From assembly GCF_002979775.1 (NCBI RefSeq), contig NZ_PCPR01000009.1, positions 1-64,000 on the forward strand: a DNA stretch of 64,000 bases, given 5' to 3'. Numbering within the stretch: the first letter of the stretch is position 1; every line of letters begins with the position of its first letter. This document shows positions 26,201 through 33,514 of this stretch, piece after piece. Under the pieces are notes generated by a model. That model was given only the letters and a program-made list of their open reading frames with translations, searched no databases and was not told the origin of the DNA. Source of the DNA: Arthrobacter sp. MYb23 (GTDB lineage Bacteria; Actinomycetota; Actinomycetes; Actinomycetales; Micrococcaceae). The translations under genes and the position numbers were made by a program.

Positions 26201-28191
26201 GGTTGGCCAAACGCGGGGGAGACCAGCACGCGATCGTGGGTGATGTCCTCGATCTTCCAACTGGTGGCACCCAGCGCGAAGACATCGCCTACCCGGGATT
26301 CGTAGACCATCTCTTCATCGAGCTCACCAACGCGGCGTCCACCCTTGGCGGCACGCGCCGAAGCCGTGGGTTCGGAGCCGTCCGCGCTGGCGGGGGAGGC
26401 CGAGCCTTCAACTTCCGTGCCGATGATGTACACGCCAAACAGGCCCCGGTCAGGGATGGTGCCACCGGATGTGACGGCTAGGCGCTGGGCTCCGGGCCTG
26501 CCTTCAATGGTCCCGGCGTGCCGGTCCCAGATGATGCGGGGCCTGAGCTCGGCGAATTCGTCTGAGGGGTACCGGCCGGCCAGAAGGTCCAGAGTGGCCT
26601 CGAATGCGGAGCGCGGCAAGCTCGCAAACGGCGCTGACCGGCGCACCGTGCTGAACCAGTCCTCCACATCGATGCTGCCCAAGGCGGCAGCGGCCACTGT
26701 TTGCTGGGCCAGGATATCCAAGGGGTTGGCCGGGATGCTCAGGCGCTCAATCTGCCCACTGAGCATGCGTTCAACGGTGACGCTGGTGTGGAGGAGGTCG
26801 GCCCGGTGCTTGGGGAAGAGGACGCCCTCGGAGATCTCACCAACCTGGTGTCCGGCACGCCCGACGCGTTGCAGACCGCTGGCTACCGACGGGGGAGACT
26901 CCACCTGGACCACCAAGTCCACCGCACCCATATCGATGCCGAGTTCCAGGGACGATGTTGCCACCACGCAGCGGAGCCTGCCGGACTTGAGGTCGTCCTC
27001 GATCATGGCGCGCTGGTCTTTGGACACTGAGCCGTGGTGTGCGCGGGCCAGCACAGGATCGGCGCCTGTAGTGCTTCCAGCCTGAGCCATCATGTGTGCC
27101 GGGGTTGCCGTCGAGGCCGGGATTCCCGGGTTGGATTCGGGGGCGGCCCACTCACTGCCACCCACCGCCATCAACTGGCGCTCGGCGTAGATCTCATTGA
27201 GCCGGGCTGTAAGGCGTTCTGCCAAGCGACGGGAATTGGCGAACACGATGGTGGATTGTTTGGACAGGACCAGATCCACGATCTGTTCCTCCACATGCGG
27301 CCAGATGGACGCCTGCGGCTGCAGACCGGACGCCGGCCCTGAGTCGAACGCTCCCGCAGCACCTTGCAGGTCCGACATGTCCTCCACAGGGACCGTGACT
27401 GTGAGGTTCCAGTTCTTCTTGGACGGCGGAGCCACGATTTCCACCGGAGCCTGGCCTGCCAGGAACTGGGCCACCAGTTCCCGCGGCTGGACCGTCGCGG
27501 AGAGCCCGATTCGTTGGGCGGGCTTCGGAAGCAGTGCGTCCAGGCGCTCCAAGGAAACGGCCAGGTGTGCGCCGCGTTTGGTGCCGGCTACGGCGTGCAC
27601 CTCATCGATGATGATGGTGTCCACTTCGCTGAGCGTTTCCCGGGCACGGGAGGTCAGCATGAGGAACAGGGATTCCGGCGTAGTGATGAGGATGTCCGGT
27701 GGGTTGGTCAACAGCGTGCGGCGATCCGCCGCCGTCGTATCTCCCGAACGGACGCCGACCGTCACCAATGGTGCGGGAAGGCCTAAACGTTTGGCTGTTT
27801 GGGTGATGCCGATCAGGGGTGCCCGGAGGTTCCGCTCCACATCCACACCCAGCGCCTTCAGCGGCGAGATGTAGAGGACGCGGGTCTTGGTTTTAGGCCG
27901 CTTTGCCCGACCCTTGCCATTGGCTGGGACAGTCTCAAGACCTGGCAGCGTGTCAGTGGGCTTGGAATGCAGGCGATCGAGCGCCCACAGGAAAGCCGCC
28001 AGGGTTTTGCCGGAACCTGTAGGCGCCACTACCAAGGCATGGGAGCCCGAGGAGATCGCGTTCCATGCACCATCCTGCGCGGGTGTGGGCTCGGAAAAAG
28101 CGTCGAGGAACCATTCCCTGGTTGCCTGGCTGAAACGGCTGATAGCGCCATCCGACGCCTTCGGCTCCTGCATTCCTCCATCATGCCTCAC
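23248..28191 (-). CDS. lhr: Lhr-family ATP-dependent helicase
   Basis: A 1647-residue superfamily 2 helicase, the full-length actinobacterial Lhr type. The N-terminal core has VVAPTGSGKT (Walker A, about 54-63), IIIDEVHAVAGTKRG (motif II, near 197), SATV and the second RecA domain with VATSSLELGIDMG and QRVGRAGH. A winged helix, a beta-barrel bundle and the large C-terminal Lhr-CTD follow. Lhr translocates 3' to 5' on single-stranded DNA and unwinds RNA:DNA hybrids. Coupled to nei2 downstream. ATG 28191 is called; an internal ATG at 28173 (MQEPKASD) is possible. Confidence 0.97.
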   Translation of the reverse strand: MRHDGGMQEPKASDGAISRFSQATREWFLDAFSEPTPAQDGAWNAISSGSHALVVAPTGSGKTLAAFLWALDRLHSKPTDTLPGLETVPANGKGRAKRPKTKTRVLYISPLKALGVDVERNLRAPLIGITQTAKRLGLPAPLVTVGVRSGDTTAADRRTLLTNPPDILITTPESLFLMLTSRARETLSEVDTIIIDEVHAVAGTKRGAHLAVSLERLDALLPKPAQRIGLSATVQPRELVAQFLAGQAPVEIVAPPSKKNWNLTVTVPVEDMSDLQGAAGAFDSGPASGLQPQASIWPHVEEQIVDLVLSKQSTIVFANSRRLAERLTARLNEIYAERQLMAVGGSEWAAPESNPGIPASTATPAHMMAQAGSTTGADPVLARAHHGSVSKDQRAMIEDDLKSGRLRCVVATSSLELGIDMGAVDLVVQVESPPSVASGLQRVGRAGHQVGEISEGVLFPKHRADLLHTSVTVERMLSGQIERLSIPANPLDILAQQTVAAAALGSIDVEDWFSTVRRSAPFASLPRSAFEATLDLLAGRYPSDEFAELRPRIIWDRHAGTIEGRPGAQRLAVTSGGTIPDRGLFGVYIIGTEVEGSASPASADGSEPTASARAAKGGRRVGELDEEMVYESRVGDVFALGATSWKIEDITHDRVLVSPAFGQPGKLPFWKGDSLGRPVDLGRALGAFIRELSAADEAPAMERCQASGLDAFAASNLIQYLREQKEATEIVPSDRTLVVERFHDELGDWRVVLHSPFGMPVHAPWALAVGQRLQQRYGLDGSAMAADDGIVLRVPMMEDEPPGAELFLFDPEELEHIVTAEVGGSALFASRFRECAARALLLPRQNPAKRQPLWQQRQRSAQLLDVARKYPSFPIVLETVRECLQDVYDLPALKDIAASVERRELRIVETTTQQPSPFAKSLLFGYVAQFLYEGDSPLAERRAAALALDSTLLNELLGRVELRELLDAEVIDSTELELQRLRPDRRVRGMEGVADLLRLLGPLNVEEVAERLQGPEQTEDLDQLEETPQAAHGSVADAGSHLAALQKANRALKVTIGGVERFAAIEDSARLRDAIGVPLPMGVPLAFIEPVNDPLGDLVSRYARTHGPFTAAEAAARLGLGVAVVNTALKRLADDGRVVEGEFRPHAVAEQPAERADSELMTLDAPPSSEWCDAEVLRKLRRRSLAALRAEVEPVDTAAYGRFLPAWQNVTAPGKSRSQALRGLDGIITAVDQLSGVPIPASAWEPLVLASRVADYKPAMLDELMAAGELLWSGAGSLPGNDGWISLHVADSAELTLNPDPEFEPGDAQQRLLEHFSAGGGYFFRQLTDVAGGMDAVLSDDAVVSALWDLVWAGRVTGDTFAPVRAMIAGGKTAHRQVAKAPRARAPRMSRLGRSHGTGLLGSPGLTGGRYGSVTGGVAAAPPSAVGRWSALPAPELDPTIHARGTAELLLDRYGVVTRGSVMAENIIGGFGLMYKVLARLEEAGRCRRGYFVEHLGAAQFAVPATVDRLRSFTEDARISKAEPSALALAATDPANPYGAALPWPALSVDAGSGHRPGRKAGALVVMVDGALVLYVERGGKTLLTFSQDDAVLTVAAQALVDVVRRGAVDKLFMEKVNGHDLLETPIAVALAAAGAYSTPKGLRIRA

Positions 28192-28228
28192 GGCTCCGAC
28201 AGAATAAGCCGGAGCCGTAAGGAGACGG

Positions 28229-28876
28229 TCAGACTGCCTGGAAAGCGGTGATGGTCAGGAGCTTGATGCCGGCGTTGCTGCACGCATCGTGGGGTTCCGG
28301 GATGAACAGTGAGGCCGTGTCGTTCGGCGGGTAGATGCGGAAACCGGCGGCGGCCACCTTGGTGCAGTCGCCGTAGTTGCCGGCTTGCGTGTACCGGATT
28401 TCCGCCCACGCCGACTTGCCCGGAGCCAGTTCGATCTTGGTTACCGGGGTTGTGGTTTCCCGGGTTGCCGGTTCGCCGATCGGTTCACCGTTGGCGTCGG
28501 CAGTCAGGGAGACTCCTGCGAAGCCTTCCAAGATGCAGGGGGCGCTGCCGGAGTTGGTCAGTATCAACTTCTCATAGATGCTGCCGGCCGCACCTCCGCC
28601 GGTGGCGTCCGTTGCGGCGGTGAGGGATGCCGCCTTGCACAGCGCGGGGGCCGCGGGTGCAGCGGACGTTGCTGTCGCCGAGGGTGAGGGCGTCGTCGTC
28701 GCCGTCGCGGAAGGCGTCGCTGATGCTGAGGGAGATGAGGCCGAAGGCGTCGAAGAGGTTGGCGGGGCACTGCTGGTTCCCGACGGGCTGGGGCTTGGCC
28801 CACAAGCAGCAAGAAGGAGCAGCGCAGCGGCTGCCGTCGTCGTCACAAGTCCGGTTTTGATGCGCTGAGTCCACAT
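28229..28876 (-). CDS. DUF4232 lipoprotein
   Basis: A 215-residue exported lipoprotein. The N terminus is a signal with lipobox LLAAC, followed by a 55-residue Ser/Pro/Thr/Ala-rich linker. The DUF4232 domain (about 75-215) shows the expected beta-sandwich pattern with Cys pairs (ALCKAAS, APCILEG, YGDCTK, HDACSN) that may form two disulfides. ATG 28876 (MWTQRIKTG) gives the correct signal; the frame extends upstream without reason. Function of DUF4232 is not known to me. It lies 37 nt downstream of the lhr start on the same strand. Confidence 0.88.
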   Translation of the reverse strand: MWTQRIKTGLVTTTAAAALLLLAACGPSPSPSGTSSAPPTSSTPSASSPSASATPSATATTTPSPSATATSAAPAAPALCKAASLTAATDATGGGAAGSIYEKLILTNSGSAPCILEGFAGVSLTADANGEPIGEPATRETTTPVTKIELAPGKSAWAEIRYTQAGNYGDCTKVAAAGFRIYPPNDTASLFIPEPHDACSNAGIKLLTITAFQAV

Positions 28877-28938
28877 GGGCACCAGCCTTGCCCCGGCCCT
28901 GATCCGAGTCAATTCAGCCACGGCCAAGAGCGCGGATT

Positions 28939-28967
28939 GGCGCCCGGATTGTGATCTTCCGGGCGCC
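28939..28967 (-). terminator. Hairpin after the YcnI-like gene
   Basis: Perfect 9-bp G/C stem, GGCGCCCGG (28939-28947) with CCGGGCGCC (28959-28967), and an 11-nt loop, 14 nt past the stop of the YcnI-like gene. No strong T-tract. Confidence 0.65.
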
Positions 28968-28980
28968 GAACCGCTGTCAA

Positions 28981-29715
28981 CTACTTGGTGTCTGCTGTGG
29001 CCACGGCCGGCTTGGCGGAGCGGCTGCGGAAGAACGCAGCGCCGCCCAAGCCCAGGCCGGCGATGCCTGCGATCAGGCCGGCCCAGCTACGCGCCTGCGA
29101 GCCGTCGTCAGTTACAGCGGCGGCCTGCTCTGTGGAGACGGCTTCTGCAGCGTGGTGGTCACCGGCTGCGTCGGCCGGAGTGATGGTGACCGACGGTGCC
29201 GGAGCCTTGAGATCGTGCGGGTCCTGGCCCTCCTTGGCGATCTCGGACCAGTCTGTCTGGCCCGTCTCGCAGGTCTGCAGCGTGGGGAAGTAGATGGTCT
29301 TGCCCGCTGCGTCCGGCAGTTTGACCGACAAAACAAGGGCGTCACGCAGGTGCGGGTCCAGCGGCGCCTTGGCCGTGTACACAATCTGGCTTGTGCGCTT
29401 GGTGATGGTGGTGCCGTCGTCCAGCTTTTTGGGCTCGGCGAGCGTCTCCGTGACCTTTTCCACGTTCCAGTTGGGGTTGACGGTCGGCTGGGCGTCATTC
29501 AGTTCCTCAGGGAGTGAAATGGCCACTTTGGTGGTGCCGGAAGTGTCGCAACCGTGGGGGATTCCGAAGGTAACCAAAGCGTACGAGTTAGCTGCGGTCT
29601 TGTTGGGGTCCGCGCCGACGTGGGCGGATGCTCCCGCCAAACCGGCCATCATCAGGGCAGCGGTTCCACCGGCGACGGCGGTAGCGGAAAGGGTGCGGCG
29701 AATCGAGGATTTCAT
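28981..29715 (-). CDS. YcnI-like (DUF1775) copper-binding envelope protein
   Basis: A 244-residue extracytoplasmic protein. The signal peptide ends ASA so that the mature chain would begin with His (HVGADPNK), the N-terminal His used by YcnI proteins in copper binding. The DUF1775 domain follows (LVTFGIPHGCDTSGTTKVAI, NPNWNVEKV, LPDAAGKTIYFPTLQTCETG). A C-terminal helix (WAGLIAGIAGLGLGGAAFF) with a basic tail anchors it in the membrane. Downstream of, and probably co-transcribed with, a His-containing membrane protein. Role in copper handling is by family; no CopC or PCu(A)C gene is present in the window. Confidence 0.92.
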   Translation of the reverse strand: MKSSIRRTLSATAVAGGTAALMMAGLAGASAHVGADPNKTAANSYALVTFGIPHGCDTSGTTKVAISLPEELNDAQPTVNPNWNVEKVTETLAEPKKLDDGTTITKRTSQIVYTAKAPLDPHLRDALVLSVKLPDAAGKTIYFPTLQTCETGQTDWSEIAKEGQDPHDLKAPAPSVTITPADAAGDHHAAEAVSTEQAAAVTDDGSQARSWAGLIAGIAGLGLGGAAFFRSRSAKPAVATADTK

Positions 29716-29839
29716 GGGAAGTGCCTTTCGGGGGCGCCGGCTGGTGCGGCGCAGGGGTACGGGTTTGAGACCCGTCACCATGCACAGGATGTGCTGTTGC
29801 AGCGCGCCATTTATCGCGCGCAGAAGGTGCCGGGCGGAA

Positions 29840-30460
29840 CTAAGGAAGTACGACGCCGGCGGGCGGGCCGCGGCGGCTGTCTTGCCTAAGGTTCCGCCAA
29901 GGGCGGGGGATGAAGACGTCGGGTGTGCCAACTGCGACAGGCGAGGCGCCGGCGTCGGGCCTGAACACCAAGGAGGGCAGGGAAAGCAGCGGCCGCAACC
30001 ATGCGGCGAGTTGCCACAGGGCATCTTCACCCTTGGCCAGGACCACGGCAGAAGCAATGGTGGCGACGACGTGGCCAACGAACATGATGGTGCCGAATGC
30101 TGTGCCGAGCTCATGTGTATGCGTAGCTGCGATGTCTAGCCCGGCGCTCAAAGGTTCAGCGCCGAGGTGGTGCTTTGTTTCCTGCACGTTTGCCGATATT
30201 GGGCCCAAGGCGGTGAAAGCTTCGTGAAGCGCCAACTGTCCCGCGCCCAAGATCCCGGCCATGGTGACAAGGTTCAGCTTGAACCGGGTGGCGAGCGTGG
30301 CAGCCAGGGCCGTCAGCGCAACCAGCGCCAGGAGGACCGGGGCTGTGGGAAGTTCTCCGCCACCCACAATGTGAGCTCCTGCGGCGAGAAGAACCACAAT
30401 CAGCGAGATGACGCCTGAACGCAACGCATGAAAGGGTGCCCGGGGCTGTGATGTGCGCAC
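29840..30460 (-). CDS. Integral membrane protein next to YcnI-like gene
   Basis: A 206-residue membrane protein with about five hydrophobic helices and His residues in or near them (HIVGGGEL, LHEAFTALG, ETKHHLG, HTHELGTAFG, MFVGHVVA). GTG 30460 is preceded by GGAGG 5 nt upstream, which decides the start. It is followed 124 nt later by the YcnI-like gene on the same strand. The His content and the neighbour suggest a copper-related membrane function, but no named family is recognised. The gap 30461-30688 upstream holds no feature I can support. Confidence 0.72.
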   Translation of the reverse strand: MRTSQPRAPFHALRSGVISLIVVLLAAGAHIVGGGELPTAPVLLALVALTALAATLATRFKLNLVTMAGILGAGQLALHEAFTALGPISANVQETKHHLGAEPLSAGLDIAATHTHELGTAFGTIMFVGHVVATIASAVVLAKGEDALWQLAAWLRPLLSLPSLVFRPDAGASPVAVGTPDVFIPRPWRNLRQDSRRGPPAGVVLP

Positions 30461-30688
30461 GGGTCCTCCCTCATCTCTGTGGCGTTCTCTTGGCGCTGCC
30501 TGACTGTCAGCGTCTTGATTCTATCGGGAGTTCGGCGCCGGGCGGGTCTCGGATTGGTGTCTATGTGGGCACGTTGCTGCGTTCCTCCCCAGTTACCTCC
30601 GGTTTCCCGGTGCTCGCCCTGCCTGGACTCCTGGAATTCCGCGGCATCCTTGGGCTGCGGGCCGAGGTAACCGGGAAGGAACGTCGGC

Positions 30689-31258
30689 CTAGCGCTGTGC
30701 CCACCGCGTGAAGGTGGGCCTTGGCGGCTCCGGCACTTTGGCCGCGCTACCGGCTCCTGCCTGTGAACGCCGACGGCGGAGCTCAAGTTTCAGGCTTTCC
30801 TCACCGCGAGCCATGGCCCAGTGATGGTTTGCAGAGAACACCGGTTTGAGGAGCCAACTCAGGCGGCGAAGCAGGGGCTTGGAGGCACTGACCCGCCAGT
30901 CGTAAGTGATCACCACTTCGGGGCCGTCGGTCGCGAAAGTCCAGCGGCCGGTGCCGTTCAGGTCACCTCCAGCGGTGAGCGCGAAGCCGTCGAGGGTCAC
31001 CGGCTCGGTAACTGTGAGCCGCCACTTGAGCGTGTAGGGGAGCCAGCCTTTGGTGTGCAGGTCGAAGCTGGCACCTACGCCATCCGGGCTACCTTGGGCT
31101 ACGGGTTTCACGGTGAGGTATACGGCGGGCCACCATTGCTTGAGGCTGCTTGCGTCGCCCAGGACGCTGACCACTTCTTCGCAGGTTCCCGCAACCCGCC
31201 ATACGGTGACGAATGCGTAGTCGGTGCTCTTCGTTGTCTTGTTTGTGGTCCCGGCCAT
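30689..31258 (-). CDS. SRPBCC/polyketide-cyclase-like protein
   Basis: A 189-residue START-fold protein. The pattern of a first strand (FVTVWRVAGTCEEVVSVL), the WWPAVYLTVK turn, the long beta meander (YTLKWRLTVTEPVTLDGF) and the long C-terminal helix with NHHWAMARGEESLKLEL is that of SRPBCC/polyketide cyclase-type ligand binders. Cytoplasmic. Divergent from the zinc-ribbon gene across a 162-nt gap containing a perfect hairpin. Ligand unknown. Confidence 0.82.
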   Translation of the reverse strand: MAGTTNKTTKSTDYAFVTVWRVAGTCEEVVSVLGDASSLKQWWPAVYLTVKPVAQGSPDGVGASFDLHTKGWLPYTLKWRLTVTEPVTLDGFALTAGGDLNGTGRWTFATDGPEVVITYDWRVSASKPLLRRLSWLLKPVFSANHHWAMARGEESLKLELRRRRSQAGAGSAAKVPEPPRPTFTRWAQR

Positions 31259-31342
31259 TGTTGTCTCCGCGGTCCGTATGGGTTCCGAGGGTGTCTGGCG
31301 GCATCCGTGATCAATCTACGCCTGCCCGCGCCGAAGGGTTAG

Positions 31343-31377
31343 ATCTCGGCACTTTCAAACCTCGAAAGTGCCGAGAT
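31343..31377. repeat. Perfect 14-bp inverted repeat in a divergent gap
   Basis: Arms ATCTCGGCACTTTC (31343-31356) and its exact complement (31364-31377) flank a 7-nt loop. Both flanking genes are transcribed away from it, so it is not a terminator of either; it may be an operator or a palindromic unit. Confidence 0.7.
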
Positions 31378-31420
31378 TCCGCCCCTCGCTGCGCTACCCG
31401 CGCTGGGCTAGTCTTGGCGC

Positions 31421-31687
31421 ATGAGCGACGCGAAAGAAGAACATCCCTTGCTCTGTTCGGCCTGCGGCTCGGATTCCATCTTCGGCCCCCTACATCTGTA
31501 TCCGGAGACGGGTATGGGAAAGGGCGAGGTATTGGTCGCGACGCCGGGGTCCGCCAAAGTCTTCGGGAAGGTGCGGAGTGTGCCACTGAGGGCATTCGCC
31601 TGCCGCCAGTGTGGCAACGTTCAGCTCATCGCCGCGGACCCTGAAGCCCTCTTCGAGCACTGGTCAGCTGAGCGGGGCGAGGAATAG
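31421..31687 (+). CDS. Small zinc-ribbon protein
   Basis: An 88-residue cytoplasmic protein with two CxxC knuckles, CSAC (12-15) and CRQC (61-64), forming a likely treble-clef or zinc ribbon. Between them lies a 45-residue segment with Gly/Lys/Val strands (MGKGEVLVATPGSAKVFGK). The second knuckle is followed by GNVQLIAADPEALFEHW, resembling nucleic-acid-binding ribbon proteins. No partner gene is evident and the function is unknown. Confidence 0.7.
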   Translation: MSDAKEEHPLLCSACGSDSIFGPLHLYPETGMGKGEVLVATPGSAKVFGKVRSVPLRAFACRQCGNVQLIAADPEALFEHWSAERGEE

Positions 31688-31826
31688 TCGCTGTGGTGGA
31701 GGGTTCTCCACACGATAGCCATCCGGCGAAATCAGCTCTGCTGTGCGCGCCGGACACTCCCTAGCACCAGGGCAGTGCGCTGGCCACCAGGCCCGTTGAT
31801 ACCGTTTGAACAATCCAGACATAAGA

Positions 31827-31869
31827 AAAGGCCCCGCATCCCTCATAAACAAAGGGAAGCAGGGCCTTT
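31827..31869 (-). terminator. Rho-independent terminator of tRNA-Ser
   Basis: AAAGGCCC (31827-31834) pairs with GGGCCTTT (31862-31869), with inner pairs TCCCT/AGGGA (31839-31843 and 31853-31857). Read on the minus strand, it ends in TTTTCTTAT, about 6 nt past the tRNA 3' end. Confidence 0.85.
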
Positions 31870-31874
31870 CTCAT

Positions 31875-31964
31875 TGGCGGTGACGGTGGGATTTGAACCC
31901 ACGTTGGCTTTTACACCAAACAACATTTCGAGTGTTGCACCTTCGGCCGCTCGGACACGTCACC
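31875..31964 (-). tRNA. tRNA-Ser (anticodon CGA)
   Basis: Read on the minus strand, it begins GGTGACG (acceptor, 31964-31958) and ends CGTCACC plus G and encoded CCA (31885-31875). The anticodon loop CTCGAAA has CGA at 31930-31928 closed by CAACA/TGTTG. A long variable arm (about 31900-31920) and the TTC-containing T loop (GGTTCAAATCC) confirm a class II serine tRNA for UCG codons. A terminator follows. No integrase or attachment duplication is adjacent. Confidence 0.97.
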
Positions 31965-32091
31965 AACTGAAATAGGGTACCGGAGTTCAGCCCGGTTCCC
32001 CAAAACGAGGCCCCACTGCCCCGCGGGAAGAGCAAGCCAAAACACAGCCAACTTCCGTCCACAGCGCCCCAACGATAGATTCGTAAGTATC

Positions 32092-33099
32092 ATGACGATT
32101 TCGCGGGAGCACGAACAAGAACACGAAGCCCACGCCTACTGGGTCACGGAGACCGGCGATGGTGAGCTGCGTCCGGAAGCCCTGCCACCAAGGCAAGAAG
32201 GCGAAGCCCTGGTCAGGGCGCTCTACTCGGGTGTCAGCCGAGGTACGGAGCGCGTGGTCCACGAAGGCCGCGTCCCGGATCGGGTGGCTGACCTGATGCA
32301 GGCCCCGCACCAGGAAGGTGACTTCCCCGGCCCGGTCAAGTACGGCTACCTGAACGTCGGGATTGTGGAAGAAGGTCCGGACGAATGGCGGGGAAAAACC
32401 GTCTTCAGCCTGCACCCCCACCAGGACTTCTACGTGATCTCCACGAGCCAGCTCACGGCGATCCCCGATGAAGTCCCTGCGAAACGCGCTGTTCTCACCG
32501 GCATCGTTGAGGTGGCCATCAATGCGTTGTGGGAAGCCGGGCCCAGGCTGGGTGACCGGGTCGCCGTCGTCGGTGGTGGTTTGGTGGGTGGCGTCCTGGC
32601 GACGCTCCTGCGGAAGTACCCGCTGGGCCGCCTGCAGCTGGTGGATGCGGATCCAGAGAAGCGGAAGCTGGCAGAAACCATCAACGTCGACTTCGCCGAA
32701 CCAGAGAATGCAAAAAGCGACAACGACATCGTCTTCCACTGTTCCGCCTCCAACGAGGGCCTCAAGCTGAGCCTCCAACTGGCCGGTGACGACTCGGACG
32801 TGATTGAACTTTCCTGGTTCGCGGACAAGGAAGTCGCCCTGCCGCTCGGCGAAGATTTCCACGCCCGGCGCCTCAACATCCGCTCAAGCCAGGTGGGCGC
32901 CGTCGCCCTTCCGAGGCGGCACCGGCGAACCAACGCCCAGCGCCTTGAACAGGCGGCAATCGAGTTGAAGGATCCGCTGTTCGACACCTTCCTGACCAGC
33001 GAATGCCTGTTCCGGAACCTGCCCACTACGCTTACAAAATTGTTCGAGAGACCTGGCGGGTTCTGCCACGTGGTCGCCTACCCCCACCCGGAGGATTAA
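32092..33099 (+). CDS. MDR-family dehydrogenase (BchC-like)
   Basis: A 335-residue medium-chain dehydrogenase/reductase. The N-terminal GroES-like half has LYSGVSRGTERVV, a motif shared with BchC-type and related uncharacterised dehydrogenases, in place of the Cys ligand motif of classical zinc alcohol dehydrogenases. The nucleotide-binding half has VAVVGGGLVGGVLATLL and an acidic LVDAD that prefers NAD. First gene of a tight trio; the PTPS-like gene starts 3 nt after its stop. Substrate unknown; in context it would act on a pterin- or sugar-derived intermediate. Confidence 0.88.
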   Translation: MTISREHEQEHEAHAYWVTETGDGELRPEALPPRQEGEALVRALYSGVSRGTERVVHEGRVPDRVADLMQAPHQEGDFPGPVKYGYLNVGIVEEGPDEWRGKTVFSLHPHQDFYVISTSQLTAIPDEVPAKRAVLTGIVEVAINALWEAGPRLGDRVAVVGGGLVGGVLATLLRKYPLGRLQLVDADPEKRKLAETINVDFAEPENAKSDNDIVFHCSASNEGLKLSLQLAGDDSDVIELSWFADKEVALPLGEDFHARRLNIRSSQVGAVALPRRHRRTNAQRLEQAAIELKDPLFDTFLTSECLFRNLPTTLTKLFERPGGFCHVVAYPHPED

Positions 33100-33102
33100 T
33101 AC

Positions 33103-33501
33103 ATGTTCAGCCTGACCGTCCGTCGCCACTTCATGATCGCCCACAGCCTTCCCCGCGAAGCGTTCGGCCCAGCCCAGGGCCTGCACGGCGCCACGTTCGT
33201 CGCCGAGGTCACCTTCCGCCGGCCCAACGTTAACGACGACGCGATCGTCCTGGACATCGGTGCCGCGGGCGGCATCCTTGAGGAAATCCTGGAAGACCTG
33301 AACTACAAGAACCTGGACGAGCATCCCGCTTTCAAGGGCAAGCTCTCCACCACGGAGGCGCTCGCGAAACACATTGCCGACGCCATGGCCGCCCGAATCC
33401 AGGACACCGCCGATGGTCCGGCCCTCACCGGCATTGACGTGGTCCTCCGCGAAAACCCTGACGCCTGGGCGGGCTATTCGCTGGAGCTCCCGGTCAAGTA
33501 A
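33103..33501 (+). CDS. PTPS/QueD-like protein with altered active site
   Basis: A 132-residue tunnelling-fold protein of the 6-pyruvoyl-tetrahydropterin synthase/6-carboxytetrahydropterin synthase superfamily. HFMIAHSLP keeps the first zinc His (His14), and GLHGATF keeps the second (His28), but the usual HGH is HGA, so the third His ligand is Ala30. The catalytic Cys just before it is replaced (AQGLHGA). VLDIGAAGG, LDEHPAF and LRENPDAWAGYSLEL retain the Asp/His and Glu positions. It is therefore pterin-related in fold but probably not a standard QueD or PTPS. Middle gene of a trio with 3-nt and 13-nt gaps. Confidence 0.88.
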   Translation: MFSLTVRRHFMIAHSLPREAFGPAQGLHGATFVAEVTFRRPNVNDDAIVLDIGAAGGILEEILEDLNYKNLDEHPAFKGKLSTTEALAKHIADAMAARIQDTADGPALTGIDVVLRENPDAWAGYSLELPVK

Positions 33502-33514
33502 ACAGGTCAAGTAA

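Noticed and set aside
31875..31964. tRNA-Ser as an attachment site for an integrated element
   Set aside because: No integrase, no duplicated tRNA 3' end and no foreign-looking genes on either side; a normal terminator follows the tRNA.
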